Shown piece after piece: positions 29,034 through 40,581 of a DNA stretch of 64,000 nucleotides. Both the position numbers and the translations under genes were made by a program. A model generated the notes under the pieces. That model was not told the origin of the DNA. It worked only from the letters and a program-made list of their open reading frames with translations, and ran no database searches. Each line of letters opens with the position of its first letter. The first letter of the stretch is position 1. Source of the stretch: Pseudoclavibacter sp. CFCC 11306 (GTDB lineage Bacteria > Actinomycetota > Actinomycetes > Actinomycetales > Microbacteriaceae); the NCBI RefSeq assembly GCF_008831235.1, contig NZ_WBKF01000001.1:864529-928528 (forward strand). Direction: 5' to 3'.

Positions 29034-30206
29034 TCAGACCTCGCCGAATGTGGGTGCACCGATGCCGGCGACGACGGCATGCGCTGCTCGTCGTGCCCAC
29101 CGATCCGCGGCGAGCACGGCCTCGACCGTGAGCTCGGCATCCGGCTGACGCCACTGTTCGAGCACCCGGGAGATGCCGTCGACGATCGTGGCGAAGCCGA
29201 TGCGACCGGCGAGGAACTCGGCCACCATGACCTCGTTGGCGGCGTTGAAGACCGCCGGCCAGGTGCCGGCGCGCTCCCCCACCTGCTTCGCGACGCGTAC
29301 CGCCGGAAACGCGTCGTGATCGATCGGCTCGAACGACCACTGCTGCACCTGCGACCAGTCGACGGCGGGCACTGCGTCGGCAAGCCGGTGCGGCCAGTCG
29401 AGCGCCATGCTGATCGGCAGTCGCATGTCTGGCGGCGAGATCTGTGCGACCGTCGCACCGTCGACGAACTGCACCATCGAGTGCACGATCGACTGCGGAT
29501 GCACCACGGCGTCGATGCGTTCGTACGGCATGTCGAAGAGGTAGTGGGCCTCGATGATCTCGAGGCCTTTGTTGACCATCGTCGCCGAGTTGACGGTCAC
29601 CAGCGATCCCATGTTCCAGGTGGGGTGCCGCAGTGCCTGCTGCGGCGTCACGTCTTCGAGTTCGGCTCTGCTGCGCCCCCGGAACGGGCCGCCGGATGCG
29701 GTGAGCACGAGTCGCGAGACCTCGTGGCGACTGCCGGAGCGCAGGCACTGAGCGATCGCGGAGTGCTCGGAGTCGACGGGCACGATCTGCCCGGGTGCGG
29801 CTGCCGCCGCGACCAGGTCGCCGCCGATGACCAGGCTCTCCTTGTTGGCCAACGCCAGCGTCGCGCCGCAGCGCAGCACGGCCAGTGTCGCCGCCAGACC
29901 CGCTGCGCCGTCGATGGCGTTCAGCACCACGTCGGCCGTCACCTCGCGCACCAGCCGCACGGCGGCATCCGCACCATGGCGAATCGTGACCGACGGGTCG
30001 ACGCGACCGGCTTCGCGCTCGTCGACGCTCGTTTCGGCGACGGCGAGATCACGACAGCCGTGACGCCGGGCCAGGTCGCGAAGAGCTGTGGTGTCATGGC
30101 CTGCGGCAAGGCCGACGACCTCGAACCGATCAGTCGCAGCGATCAGCTCCGACGCCTGTCTGCCGATCGACCCGGTCGCGCCCAGAATGATGACTCTGCG
30201 GCTCAT
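29034..30206 (-). CDS. dxr: 1-deoxy-D-xylulose 5-phosphate reductoisomerase
   Basis: A 390-residue NADPH enzyme, the committed step of the MEP pathway. The nucleotide site is [16 protein letters not shown] at the N-terminus; metal and substrate residues lie in [27 protein letters not shown] (flexible loop), [31 protein letters not shown] and [17 protein letters not shown]. The length is as expected. The ATG overlaps the stop of the PP2C gene (ATGA). Confidence 0.97.
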   Translation of the reverse strand: MSRRVIILGATGSIGRQASELIAATDRFEVVGLAAGHDTTALRDLARRHGCRDLAVAETSVDEREAGRVDPSVTIRHGADAAVRLVREVTADVVLNAIDGAAGLAATLAVLRCGATLALANKESLVIGGDLVAAAAAPGQIVPVDSEHSAIAQCLRSGSRHEVSRLVLTASGGPFRGRSRAELEDVTPQQALRHPTWNMGSLVTVNSATMVNKGLEIIEAHYLFDMPYERIDAVVHPQSIVHSMVQFVDGATVAQISPPDMRLPISMALDWPHRLADAVPAVDWSQVQQWSFEPIDHDAFPAVRVAKQVGERAGTWPAVFNAANEVMVAEFLAGRIGFATIVDGISRVLEQWRQPDAELTVEAVLAADRWARRAAHAVVAGIGAPTFGEV

Positions 30207-31114
30207 TCGGCGCCGTCGCCTCGCCTCTCGACGCTCTCGGCCGGTGCGACCTTCTCCGTTGCCTGTGGCGTCTCAGGCTGTGCCTGAGGCTCGGCACCCG
30301 ATGTCGGCTCTGTCGTCTGATCCTCGTCCGATGCCGCAGACGGCGCGGTGACAGTGGAGTCGACGACGATCACCGAGACGTTGTCGCGCCCGCCGTTCTC
30401 GAGGGCCTGCTCGACGAGCCGCTCTGCGGCGACGAACGCTTCGTCGTTGTCACGCAGAATCTCTTCGATGCGTTCGTTCGAGACCTCTTTCGTGAGGCCG
30501 TCGGAGCACACCAGCAGCCGCACCTGAGGCACGAGGTTGAGATGCCAGAAGTCGGGCCGCGGATCCATGCCGAAGCCGATGGCGCGCGTGATCGAGTTGC
30601 GCGCCGGGTGGCGTTCGGCGTCTTTCTCGCTGATCTGCCCGCTGTCGACCAGCCCCTGCACGACCGAATGGTCATGCGTGACCTGACGCAGCTGCCCTTC
30701 GTAGAAGCCGTAGGTGCGCGAGTCGCCGATGTTGAAGACGAGCCAGCCGGGCTCGTCTTTGACCACGTCGAACGCCACACCGGTGACCGTCGAACCTGAC
30801 TGCCCACCCGATGCGGCCGAGATCTGCTCGACGTCTTCGCTGGCGCGTCGCAGCGCCGCATAGATGTCTTGTGGCTGAGGATCACGCTCGAGCTGCGAAA
30901 GCTCTTCGACGATGGCTGCCGATGCCCGGTCGCCGGCTTCGTGCCCGCCCATGCCGTCGGCGACGGCGAGCACCGCTTCGGTCGCGACCACACTGTCTTC
31001 GTTCCGCTGACGCAGCAGGCCCGTGTCGGTCAGCGCCCCCCAGCGGGCACGCAGCCGGCTGCCGTCTGACAGTCTCGTCTCGAAGCTGCCTTGTGCAGCG
31101 CCAATCAGGGTCAT
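30203..31114 (-). CDS. PP2C-family serine/threonine phosphatase
   Basis: A 303-residue metal-dependent phosphatase, probably cytosolic because no membrane helix is seen. Motifs in order: [28 protein letters not shown] (metal-binding Asp and Gly), [33 protein letters not shown] and [12 protein letters not shown]. The last 50 residues are an acidic Thr/Glu/Pro-rich tail. It is the partner type for Ser/Thr kinases such as PknB, but no kinase is in the window. ATG 31114 has AAAGG 6 nt upstream. Coupled to dxr, an uncommon neighbour. Confidence 0.92.
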   Translation of the reverse strand: MTLIGAAQGSFETRLSDGSRLRARWGALTDTGLLRQRNEDSVVATEAVLAVADGMGGHEAGDRASAAIVEELSQLERDPQPQDIYAALRRASEDVEQISAASGGQSGSTVTGVAFDVVKDEPGWLVFNIGDSRTYGFYEGQLRQVTHDHSVVQGLVDSGQISEKDAERHPARNSITRAIGFGMDPRPDFWHLNLVPQVRLLVCSDGLTKEVSNERIEEILRDNDEAFVAAERLVEQALENGGRDNVSVIVVDSTVTAPSAASDEDQTTEPTSGAEPQAQPETPQATEKVAPAESVERRGDGAE

Positions 31115-31330
31115 CGATTGCCTTTCCCAGTGGGATTAGAGATGTCTCAGGCGCGGCGGCCAGGCCTCCGGCGAAGACAGACACCTGTCTCAGTCTACGG
31201 GTGATCGCCCAGATCAGCCTGTCGACGGGCGCAGTCGCACGCGAACCGACGCTGATATTCAGCAGATGATCACCCCTGATCATGCATGGATCCCGCTCAA
31301 CACGCTCTTTTCACAGCGAGTCTTCCCTTT

Positions 31331-31349
31331 TGAGGGTCACCTAACCTAG
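31331..31349 (-). promoter_or_regulatory. DtxR/IdeR-type iron box upstream of the SIP-domain gene
   Basis: On the minus strand CTAGGTTAGGTGACCCTCA matches 14 of 19 positions of TWAGGTWAGSCTWACCTWA. On the plus strand it covers TAACCT (31342-31347), the probable -10 of a leaderless promoter whose start would be GTG 31353, so a bound repressor would block RNA polymerase directly. Confidence 0.7.
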
Positions 31350-31352
31350 ACT

Positions 31353-31754
31353 GTGGTCGTTATGAGTATCGAGTATTCAGCGTCAGCGTGGCATCCTTCG
31401 CAGTCACGGCGCTTCATGATCGCCGGAGACGACAGCGACCTCGCTGTGATCCAGCTCATGCTGTCAGCTCTGCCCCAGCGTGCCCATGGCCAGGTCTTCA
31501 TCGAATACTCGCCCGAACACTCCGAGCCCGTCGTTCTGCACGGGCCGACACGCGTGAGCGTGCACTGGATTCCCACTCGCCACGACGCGCATGGCGAAGC
31601 CCTCGCGCAGGCCATCGATCTGTGGCGCAGCGAGTTCCTGACCGCGCCCGACTTCGACGACCCGAGCGAGTTCAAGGTCTGGATCGGCTGCGCCAGCTGC
31701 CCGATCGTCGCCGAGCTCAATCGCCAGATCGAATCGCAGATCCAGCCGCTCTGA
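31353..31754 (+). CDS. stand-alone SIP-domain protein (siderophore-interacting type)
   Basis: A 133-residue protein matching only the C-terminal NAD(P)H-binding half of siderophore-interacting proteins: RRFMIAGDDSDLAVIQLMLSALP, GQVFIEYSPEHSEPV and VSVHWIPTRHD. Full SIPs carry an N-terminal FAD domain that is absent here, so it may act as a partner or a reduced ferric-siderophore reductase. WIGCASCP adds a CxxC pair. There is no Shine-Dalgarno; GTG 31353 lies 5 nt after TAACCT, so a leaderless start is likely (ATG 31362 is the alternative). The upstream iron box ties it to iron limitation. It faces yaaA (convergent). Confidence 0.8.
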   Translation: MVVMSIEYSASAWHPSQSRRFMIAGDDSDLAVIQLMLSALPQRAHGQVFIEYSPEHSEPVVLHGPTRVSVHWIPTRHDAHGEALAQAIDLWRSEFLTAPDFDDPSEFKVWIGCASCPIVAELNRQIESQIQPL

Positions 31755-31844
31755 GCGCACGTTCGGTCTGGCGGCGCATACAGTTTCACGATCTTTCGGT
31801 GAAAGCCGCTCCACAGGTCGTCCTCAGACGATGCTGGGCCGTTC

Positions 31845-32633
31845 TCACTCTTCCCTGATCTCCAGCAGCCAGTCAGTGCCCTCACCGCCACAGATGAGTC
31901 GCGCCCCGATACGATCGGCCGCCGCGACCAGCAGTGACTGATCGCTCTCGGTTCCCGTCGCCTCCGCCGCACGCTCTTCGGCACACTCGACCAGAGCCCG
32001 GGTGAACGCGCCCTTCGACTTCTTGTTGAAGTGATTCAGCGGCCGATGCCGCCCGTCTTCGTCGCGCACCACGACTTCGACGACGTGGGCGCGCGGATGC
32101 TTCGGCAGAGGTGCGAGCGCCGCGTAGGCCTTGGAGCGCAGGTCGATCACAGTCGCTCCGTCTGCGAGCAGGCGGTGCAGCACGGCCGCGCACGGCTCGT
32201 GCCAGACGGCGCTCAAGTCGTAGACCGACTTTCGGGTGCCGGCGGAAAGCCGGTAGGCCGGGATCTCGTCACCGAGCGAGATGAGGCCGAACAGAGCAGA
32301 CTGCACGAAGACGTGATCACTGAGCCAAGCGCGCATCTGTGGGGTCAGCGTCTGCTCACCGATCGCGTCGTAGAGCACGCCGGTGTAGCGCTGCAGGGCA
32401 GGTTTCGTGGCTGCCTCGGCAAGGTCGCGATCGTCTTCGAGTGAGCGGGCCTGGCGCGCAGTCAGGCGCAGCGCCTGCGCCGCCGCATCGGGATCTCGGC
32501 AGAGCTGAGTCAGCCAGCCGATCGTCTGTCTGCGTGCAGCCGTGAGTTCTGGTGCGAACGAGAGCCGTGCGGTGTCGAGTGCGAGCCCGCTGCCGCCCGT
32601 GGACTTGGTCTCGCTCGGCGGCAGCAGCAGCAT
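31845..32633 (-). CDS. yaaA: YaaA family (UPF0246) peroxide-stress protein
   Basis: A 262-residue protein of the DUF328/YaaA family, which in E. coli lowers free iron during peroxide stress. Family blocks: LLLPPSETK at the N-terminus, ALQRYTGVLYDAI, VFVQSALFGLISLGDEIPAYRLS, VIDLRSKAYAAL and FNKKSKGAFTRALVE. ATG 32633 gives the family N-terminus; an in-frame ATG further upstream (32741) has GAGGAG 10 nt before it and would add a low-complexity leader. The link to iron fits the convergent SIP-domain gene, but co-regulation is not shown. Confidence 0.85.
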   Translation of the reverse strand: MLLLPPSETKSTGGSGLALDTARLSFAPELTAARRQTIGWLTQLCRDPDAAAQALRLTARQARSLEDDRDLAEAATKPALQRYTGVLYDAIGEQTLTPQMRAWLSDHVFVQSALFGLISLGDEIPAYRLSAGTRKSVYDLSAVWHEPCAAVLHRLLADGATVIDLRSKAYAALAPLPKHPRAHVVEVVVRDEDGRHRPLNHFNKKSKGAFTRALVECAEERAAEATGTESDQSLLVAAADRIGARLICGGEGTDWLLEIREE

Positions 32634-32784
32634 GATGCCGGCTCTTCGCCTCAGAGGGGCAGCAGTGTGGGCTTCGGGACGCTTTGCATCGGCCTGGCCG
32701 ACAGACGGAATGCTGGGTGCGGCGTCTTGCCTGATCGACATGCCTCGTGGTCTCCTCATCAGTGCAAATTTCTGGGTGAGCAAC

Positions 32785-32862
32785 ACGGTTCGCTCCAGAT
32801 GACTACGGTTCGCTCGGATTCACTTGATTTCGAGCGAACCGTGGCGGTCCCGAGCGAACCGT
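32785..32862. repeat. nested inverted/direct 20-bp repeats between yaaA and atpC
   Basis: ACGGTTCGCTC occurs at 32785 and 32805, and CGAGCGAACCGT at 32831 and 32851. The two right copies extend to 20-bp direct repeats differing at one base. The inner pair forms a 12-bp perfect stem (32805-32816 with 32831-32842, 14-nt loop), the outer pair a second nested stem. In the 410-nt gap this and the atp terminator are the only structures seen. Confidence 0.85.
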
Positions 32863-32971
32863 GCCGGTCCTCTGTCCAATCCGTGGCGGCAGGTGCAGCC
32901 GGCGGCGGCCGGGTGCGTTAGGGCAGAATGCAGTCCGTGGCCGCAGCCAGGCACCTGCCACACAGCAGCAA

Positions 32972-33003
32972 GAAGGGCGCCCACCCAGAGGTGGACGCCC
33001 TTC
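32972..33003 (-). terminator. terminator of the ATP synthase operon
   Basis: GAAGGGCGCCCACC pairs with GGTGGACGCCCTTC with one mismatch and a CAGA loop, 41 nt after the atpC stop. Confidence 0.85.
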
Positions 33004-33043
33004 AGACACATCAGAGCAGAGCACTCGGCTCCGGCCGGTGAGC

Positions 33044-33310
33044 TCAGGCAGCGAGCTCGGCCACGCGAGCGACGACTCGCACAGCGTGGCGCTCGACCGA
33101 GAGGAAGCCGTCAGCGGCGGTCGCCTCGACCGTCTTGCCGTCTTCCAAGGTCACTCGAACGGGGCCATCGCCCAGCACGGCCAGCAGAGGCTCGTGGCCA
33201 GCCAGAACGCCGATCTCGCCCTCGATGGTGCGGGCGGTGATCTGCGTGGCACGGCCAGACCAGATGAGCTGCTCTGCCGAGACGATCTCGACGTCGAATG
33301 ACTGAGCCAT
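33044..33310 (-). CDS. atpC: ATP synthase epsilon subunit (F1)
   Basis: An 88-residue subunit of the central stalk. The beta-sandwich domain is present (FDVEIVSAEQLIWSGRATQITARTIEGEIGVLAGHEPLLAVLGDGPVRV is the family block, here paraphrased by its ends), but the C-terminal two-helix domain of longer homologues is nearly absent, as in several actinobacteria. That domain inhibits ATP hydrolysis in E. coli, so this form cannot do so in the same way. Last gene of the operon, 3 nt after atpD. Confidence 0.95.
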   Translation of the reverse strand: MAQSFDVEIVSAEQLIWSGRATQITARTIEGEIGVLAGHEPLLAVLGDGPVRVTLEDGKTVEATAADGFLSVERHAVRVVARVAELAA

Positions 33311-33313
33311 GGT

Positions 33314-35703
<2,390 letters not shown>

Positions 35704-35725
35704 GTGTTACTCCCTCGTCTCTCGA

Positions 35726-37363
35726 CTACTTGCTCTGCTTGACGAGCTTGGCCTGACCGACCTTGCTCGCGTCAAGCGCGGCGTCGTCTTCTGCGCCCGG
35801 AGCCGAGAGCCCCTGCACATCTGACTCGACGAAGTTCTTCTTGAACTCCGTCACAGCCGACTCAAGCTTCGCCTTGGTCTCGTCTTCGAGCTTGCCCGAC
35901 TCGCGCAGCACGTCGAGAACGTCAGTGTTGCGCTTCAGGTAGTCGAGGAACTCGCCCTCGAAGCGCAGCACGTTCTCGACTGAAACGTCGTCGAGCTTGC
36001 CGGTGGTGCCCAGCCAGATCGACACGACCTGGTCTTCGACCGGGTACGGCGAGTACTGCGGCTGCTTGAGAAGCTCCGTCAGGCGCGCGCCACGATTCAG
36101 CTGCTGCTTCGACGCGGCGTCGAGGTCTGACGCGAACATTGCGAAGGCCTCGAGGTCACGGTACGAGGCGAGCTCGAGCTTGAGCGTTCCCGAGACCTTC
36201 TTGATGTGCTTGCGCTGAGCGTCGCCGCCGACTCGAGACACCGAGATGCCGACGTCGATGGCAGGACGCTGGTTGGCGTTGAAGAGGTCGGACTGCAGGA
36301 AGATCTGGCCGTCGGTGATCGAGATCACGTTGGTCGGGATGTAGGCCGACACGTCGTTCGCCTTGGTCTCGATGATCGGCAGTGCGGTCACCGAGCCGCC
36401 GCCAAGTTCGTCAGAGAGCTTGGCCGCACGCTCCAGCAGGCGGGAGTGTAAGTAGAACACGTCGCCGGGGTATGCCTCGCGGCCCGGCGGACGACGCAGC
36501 AGCAGCGAAACGGCACGGTAGGCCTCAGCCTGCTTTGACAGATCGTCATAGACGATGACGGTGTGCTTGCCCTGGTACATCCAGTGCTGGCTCAGTGCAG
36601 AACCGGTGTATGCCGAGAGGTACTTGAAGCCTGCCGGGTCTGACGCGGGCGAAGCGACGATGGTGGTGTACTCCATCGCGCCGGCCTTCTCGAGCGCAGC
36701 CTTCACGCTCGCGATGGTCGAGCCCTTCTGGCCGATGGCGACGTAGATCGCGCGCACCTGCTGCTTGGGATCGCCCGACTCCCAGTTCTTACGCTGGTTG
36801 ATGATGGTGTCGATCGCGATCGCGGTCTTGCCGGTCTGGCGGTCGCCGATGATCAGCTGACGCTGGCCTCGACCGATCGGGATCATGGCGTCGATCGCCT
36901 TGATGCCGGTCTGCAGCGGCTCGTCGACGCTCTTGCGGCTCATCACGTTCGGAGCCTGCAGCTCGAGTTCGCGGCGGGTCTCTGCCTTGATCTCGCCGAG
37001 ACCGTCGATCGGGTTGCCGAGCGGGTCGATGACTCGCCCGAGGAACTCGTCGCCGACCGGCACGGAGAGCACCTCACCGGTGCGCTCGACGCGCTGGCCT
37101 TCGGCGATGCCGACGAACTCGCCGAGCACGACGACGCCGATCTCATGCTCGTCGAGGTTCTGGGCGAGGCCCAGCACGCCGTTCTCGAAGCGCACCAGCT
37201 CGTTGGCCTGCACGCTCGGCAGGCCCTCGACGTGGGCGATGCCGTCGGCGGCACTGAGTACGTAGCCCACCTCGGCCTTCGTCGAGGAGGCTGGCTGGTA
37301 CCCCTCGGCGAATTCCTTGAGAGCACCCCGGATCTCTTCGGGGCTGATTGCTACTTCTGCCAT
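35726..37363 (-). CDS. atpA: ATP synthase alpha subunit (F1)
   Basis: A 545-residue nucleotide-binding subunit. P-loop [24 protein letters not shown] before it; the signature [14 protein letters not shown] near residue 365. The C-terminal 40 residues are an acidic tail typical of actinobacteria. Two ATGs stand in tandem; I take the second (37363) because AAGGA then lies 5 nt upstream. Confidence 0.98.
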   Translation of the reverse strand: MAEVAISPEEIRGALKEFAEGYQPASSTKAEVGYVLSAADGIAHVEGLPSVQANELVRFENGVLGLAQNLDEHEIGVVVLGEFVGIAEGQRVERTGEVLSVPVGDEFLGRVIDPLGNPIDGLGEIKAETRRELELQAPNVMSRKSVDEPLQTGIKAIDAMIPIGRGQRQLIIGDRQTGKTAIAIDTIINQRKNWESGDPKQQVRAIYVAIGQKGSTIASVKAALEKAGAMEYTTIVASPASDPAGFKYLSAYTGSALSQHWMYQGKHTVIVYDDLSKQAEAYRAVSLLLRRPPGREAYPGDVFYLHSRLLERAAKLSDELGGGSVTALPIIETKANDVSAYIPTNVISITDGQIFLQSDLFNANQRPAIDVGISVSRVGGDAQRKHIKKVSGTLKLELASYRDLEAFAMFASDLDAASKQQLNRGARLTELLKQPQYSPYPVEDQVVSIWLGTTGKLDDVSVENVLRFEGEFLDYLKRNTDVLDVLRESGKLEDETKAKLESAVTEFKKNFVESDVQGLSAPGAEDDAALDASKVGQAKLVKQSK

Positions 37364-37430
37364 CATCTTCCTTACATTCGGTGGGGCCGCCGGCCCCGAT
37401 CTACACCTGTTCAGTACCTGTCGAAATCGA

Positions 37431-38234
37431 CTACGCGATGGCCTGTCGAAGCTGTGTCAGCTTCGTGCGAGCCGATGAGTCGATGAGGGTGTCGCCGAGA
37501 CGAACGACGACGCCGCCGACGAGGGCGGGGTCGACTGACACGTTGACGTGAACGGGGCCGCCCGCCTCGTTCTGCAACGCCTGAGCCAGAGCGACTCGCT
37601 GCGGCTCGGAAAGCGGGCGCGCCGAGGTCACGTCTGCGACCTGTCGGCCGGCGACCGCTGAGACCCGCTCTGCGATCTCATGAAGTCGACGTGCGACCTT
37701 GCTGCCGCGCACGCTGCTGACCGCACGGGTCACCAAGAGCGTCGTCTCCGGCAGAGTCTGCTGCCCGAAGAGCCGATCCACGAGCTGGCGCTCAGCCTGT
37801 GGGTGCTCTCCCGGGTGTGAGAGACTCAGCTGCAGCTCACGGCTGCCTTCGAACACCTGGGCGACCTGGAAGAGCTCGTCTTCCAGGCGTTCCAGATTGC
37901 CCTCCTGCTGAGCCGTCAGCGCCACCGCCGTCTCGCCGAGAGCCTCGATCGAGGAGACGAACTCGTCGTCACTCGACCAGCGCAGTGCGGCGGTCTTCTC
38001 GACGAATGCGACCACGACATCCGCCACTTTGCCGGTGAACAGCCGGGTGATCAGACCGACACGCAGCTGTTCGTCAGTCGAGGGGTCGGCGATGAGTCCG
38101 CGAAGCTGAGCGCTCTCGCCCAGCGCGTCGGCGACCTCGAAGATTCCTTCTGCGGCGTCCAGGCCACGAACCTGGGTGTCGACGGTCAGAATCTCTCCGG
38201 CCCGCTCGAGTGAGTGTACGGTGGCGCTTCCCAT
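37431..38234 (-). CDS. atpH: ATP synthase delta subunit (F1 peripheral stalk)
   Basis: A 267-residue subunit linking F1 to the b subunit. It is about 90 residues longer than E. coli AtpH; the conserved part is the C-terminal half ([42 protein letters not shown], then [37 protein letters not shown] split across the end). The longer N-terminal half is helical and Glu/Leu-rich, as in actinobacterial delta subunits. Starts 2 nt after the atpF stop. Confidence 0.95.
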   Translation of the reverse strand: MGSATVHSLERAGEILTVDTQVRGLDAAEGIFEVADALGESAQLRGLIADPSTDEQLRVGLITRLFTGKVADVVVAFVEKTAALRWSSDDEFVSSIEALGETAVALTAQQEGNLERLEDELFQVAQVFEGSRELQLSLSHPGEHPQAERQLVDRLFGQQTLPETTLLVTRAVSSVRGSKVARRLHEIAERVSAVAGRQVADVTSARPLSEPQRVALAQALQNEAGGPVHVNVSVDPALVGGVVVRLGDTLIDSSARTKLTQLRQAIA

Positions 38235-38236
38235 GC

Positions 38237-38788
38237 CTACTTGGCCTCCGACTTCTCGAGGTCAGCGAGGAAGTGATCGACGACGGCCTTCGACTTCTGG
38301 TCGTCTTCGAGCGACTGACCGACGACCTGTGATGCGAGGTCGACCGACAGCACGCCGATCTCACTCTTCAGCTGGTCGAAGGCCGTCTTGCGATCTGCAG
38401 CGATCTGAGCGTGAGCCTGATCGCTGATTCGCTGAGCCTCGGTCGTCGCCTGCTCTTTGAGCTCGGCGACGATCTGCGCACCCTCTGATCGGGCGGCGTC
38501 CCGAATCTTCTGAGCCTCGACGCGTGCTTCGGCCAGCTGCGCGTTGTAGGCGTTCAGTGCGGCCGCGGCCTCTTCCTGAGCCTTCTGCGCCTGCTGGATG
38601 CCACCCTCGATCTTCTCTGAGCGCTCGTCCAGCGTCTTCTGCAGCTTGGGTACGATGACCTTCCACACGAAGATGAGCAGGACGAGGAAGATGATGAGCG
38701 ACAGCGACCAGTCGTAGACGGCGGGGAAAAGAATGTTGTGCTCTTCCTCGGCGGCCTGTACGCCTGCTGTCAGCGCGAATTGAGCCAT
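38237..38788 (-). CDS. atpF: ATP synthase b subunit (Fo)
   Basis: A 183-residue stator subunit with one membrane helix (about 26-48, WSLSLIIFLVLLIFVWKVIV) and a long Ala/Glu/Lys/Gln-rich coiled coil (50-165). It ties subunit a to alpha/delta. Length and layout are typical; it lies between atpE and atpH. Confidence 0.96.
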   Translation of the reverse strand: MAQFALTAGVQAAEEEHNILFPAVYDWSLSLIIFLVLLIFVWKVIVPKLQKTLDERSEKIEGGIQQAQKAQEEAAAALNAYNAQLAEARVEAQKIRDAARSEGAQIVAELKEQATTEAQRISDQAHAQIAADRKTAFDQLKSEIGVLSVDLASQVVGQSLEDDQKSKAVVDHFLADLEKSEAK

Positions 38789-38820
38789 ATTAGTGCCTTA
38801 CGTCTGAGGTGGGTGTCGAC

Positions 38821-39096
<276 letters not shown>

Positions 39097-39909
39097 TTAG
39101 TGCTCTTCTGCCAGCGACGACTGAATGTAGGCCGTTGTCAGAAGAGTGAAGATGTACGCCTGCAGGGCTGCGACCAAGATCTCGAAGAGGGTGAACGCGA
39201 AGCCGAAGGCGAATGTGACGACGCTGAAGCTCTTGAGAATGCCGTCAGCGCTGAACAGGAAGAACCAGGTGGCACTGAAGCACAGCACCAGGATGAGGTG
39301 GCCGGCGACCATGTTCATCAGAAGTCGAAGGGTCAGCGAGACCGGACGGATGACGAAAGTCGAGAGAAACTCGATCGGGGTGACCAGAAGGTACATCACC
39401 TTGGGCACTCCGGCCGGGAACAGCGCGTTCTTGAAATACCCGGCGCCATGCTTCTTGATGCCTGCGTAGATGAAGACGATGTAGGCGACGAGGGCCAAGA
39501 CCAGCGGAAAGCCGATGGTCGCCGAAGCCGCGAGGTTCAGGCCGGGAACGATGCCGGTGATGTTGAAGCCGAGCACCACGATGAAGATGGTGAACAGCAG
39601 CGGCACGAACCGCTTGCCGTCTTTCTTGCCGAGCATCTCTTCGGCGATGTTGACCCGCACGAAGTCATATGCGAACTCGAGCATGCCCTGACCGCGACCG
39701 GGAACGAGCTTCAGCTTGCGAGTTCCGAACCACAGCAGCGCGATGATCACGAGCATCACCAGGATGCGGATCAGTGCGATGCGGTTGAGCTCGAACGGCG
39801 TGCCCGCGAAGAAGATCGGTTCGGGGAAGAACTCGCTGATGCTCGGTGCATGGAACTCGCCGTCAGCGGCGAGAGTCGGCGTTGTCAGCTGGGTCAGCGC
39901 GTGAATCAA
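39097..39909 (-). CDS. atpB: ATP synthase a subunit (Fo)
   Basis: A 270-residue membrane subunit forming the proton half-channels. The essential Arg is in PVSLTLRLLMNMVAGHL; further blocks are GMLEFAYDFVRVNIAEEMLG, FVPLLFTIFIVVLGFNITGIVPG and LVAALQAYIFTLLTTAYI. I take TTG 39909 because AGGAG lies 8 nt upstream, giving the normal length; a GTG at 39948 has no ribosome-binding site. First core gene of the atp operon, 156 nt after atpI. Confidence 0.95.
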   Translation of the reverse strand: MIHALTQLTTPTLAADGEFHAPSISEFFPEPIFFAGTPFELNRIALIRILVMLVIIALLWFGTRKLKLVPGRGQGMLEFAYDFVRVNIAEEMLGKKDGKRFVPLLFTIFIVVLGFNITGIVPGLNLAASATIGFPLVLALVAYIVFIYAGIKKHGAGYFKNALFPAGVPKVMYLLVTPIEFLSTFVIRPVSLTLRLLMNMVAGHLILVLCFSATWFFLFSADGILKSFSVVTFAFGFAFTLFEILVAALQAYIFTLLTTAYIQSSLAEEH

Positions 39910-40065
39910 AAGATCATTCTCCTGAGCGATGTCCGCAGTCTTCGCCACGGCGCGTATTGAGTGATTCGGTGGCCAGTGACAAGACCACCAGGGGACATAC
40001 TAGCAACATCTGGCCGCGAGTGCGGAACCGACTGTGCGATTGGGGTGAGTTCGGGCGGGGCTGGC

Positions 40066-40581
40066 TCACTGCGGATCGTCGACATACGGCACCTTCGCAC
40101 GCATTGCGGCGAAGGAGTCTGCGGCGAGAGAGCCGAGCACAGCGGCGACGATCGATCCGAAGAGCACGCCCTTCACGACGAACGGTGCCGAGGTGATCAG
40201 AGCGAGCAGCCCGATGAACACGATGATCTTGACGATCCAGCCGCCGAGCACGATGGCCAGAAACGAGATGCCTCTCTGGCGGGATCCGAGCCACAGGCTG
40301 CCGGCCGTGATCGCGGCGAAGGCGAGGGTGAGCGCAGCTCCGACGAGTGCGCTGAGCACGCCGTTCCAGCCGGCGACCGACCACCCGATGAGGCCTCCGA
40401 CGATGGCGACGAGCACGGCGAGCACCGCAGTGAGCAGCAGCGAGAGTCGAAGCACGCTGACCAGACCGGGTGCGGCCTGTCGCTTCACCGGCTGCTCTTC
40501 GCCGTCTTCGATGAAATGCTCGTCGAATGCGGATGCGTCCTGCTCGTCGATCTGCTCGTCGCGGTCTTCAGGGGTGGTCAT
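40066..40581 (-). CDS. AtpI-like membrane protein upstream of the ATP synthase operon
   Basis: A 171-residue protein with an acidic N-terminus (about 1-40) and four hydrophobic helices (44-67, 72-96, 104-124 and 128-150), the layout of the AtpI/assembly-protein family that helps build the c-ring. Sequence similarity is weak, so position supports the call more than motifs do. ATG 40581 has AAGGAG 5 nt upstream and overlaps the wecA stop (ATGA). Confidence 0.75.
   Translation of the reverse strand: MTTPEDRDEQIDEQDASAFDEHFIEDGEEQPVKRQAAPGLVSVLRLSLLLTAVLAVLVAIVGGLIGWSVAGWNGVLSALVGAALTLAFAAITAGSLWLGSRQRGISFLAIVLGGWIVKIIVFIGLLALITSAPFVVKGVLFGSIVAAVLGSLAADSFAAMRAKVPYVDDPQ

Noticed and set aside
31784-31804. 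TTTCAC/GTGAAA hairpin between the SIP-domain gene and yaaA
   Set aside because: Only a 6-bp A/T-rich stem; a convergent terminator is possible but not supported.
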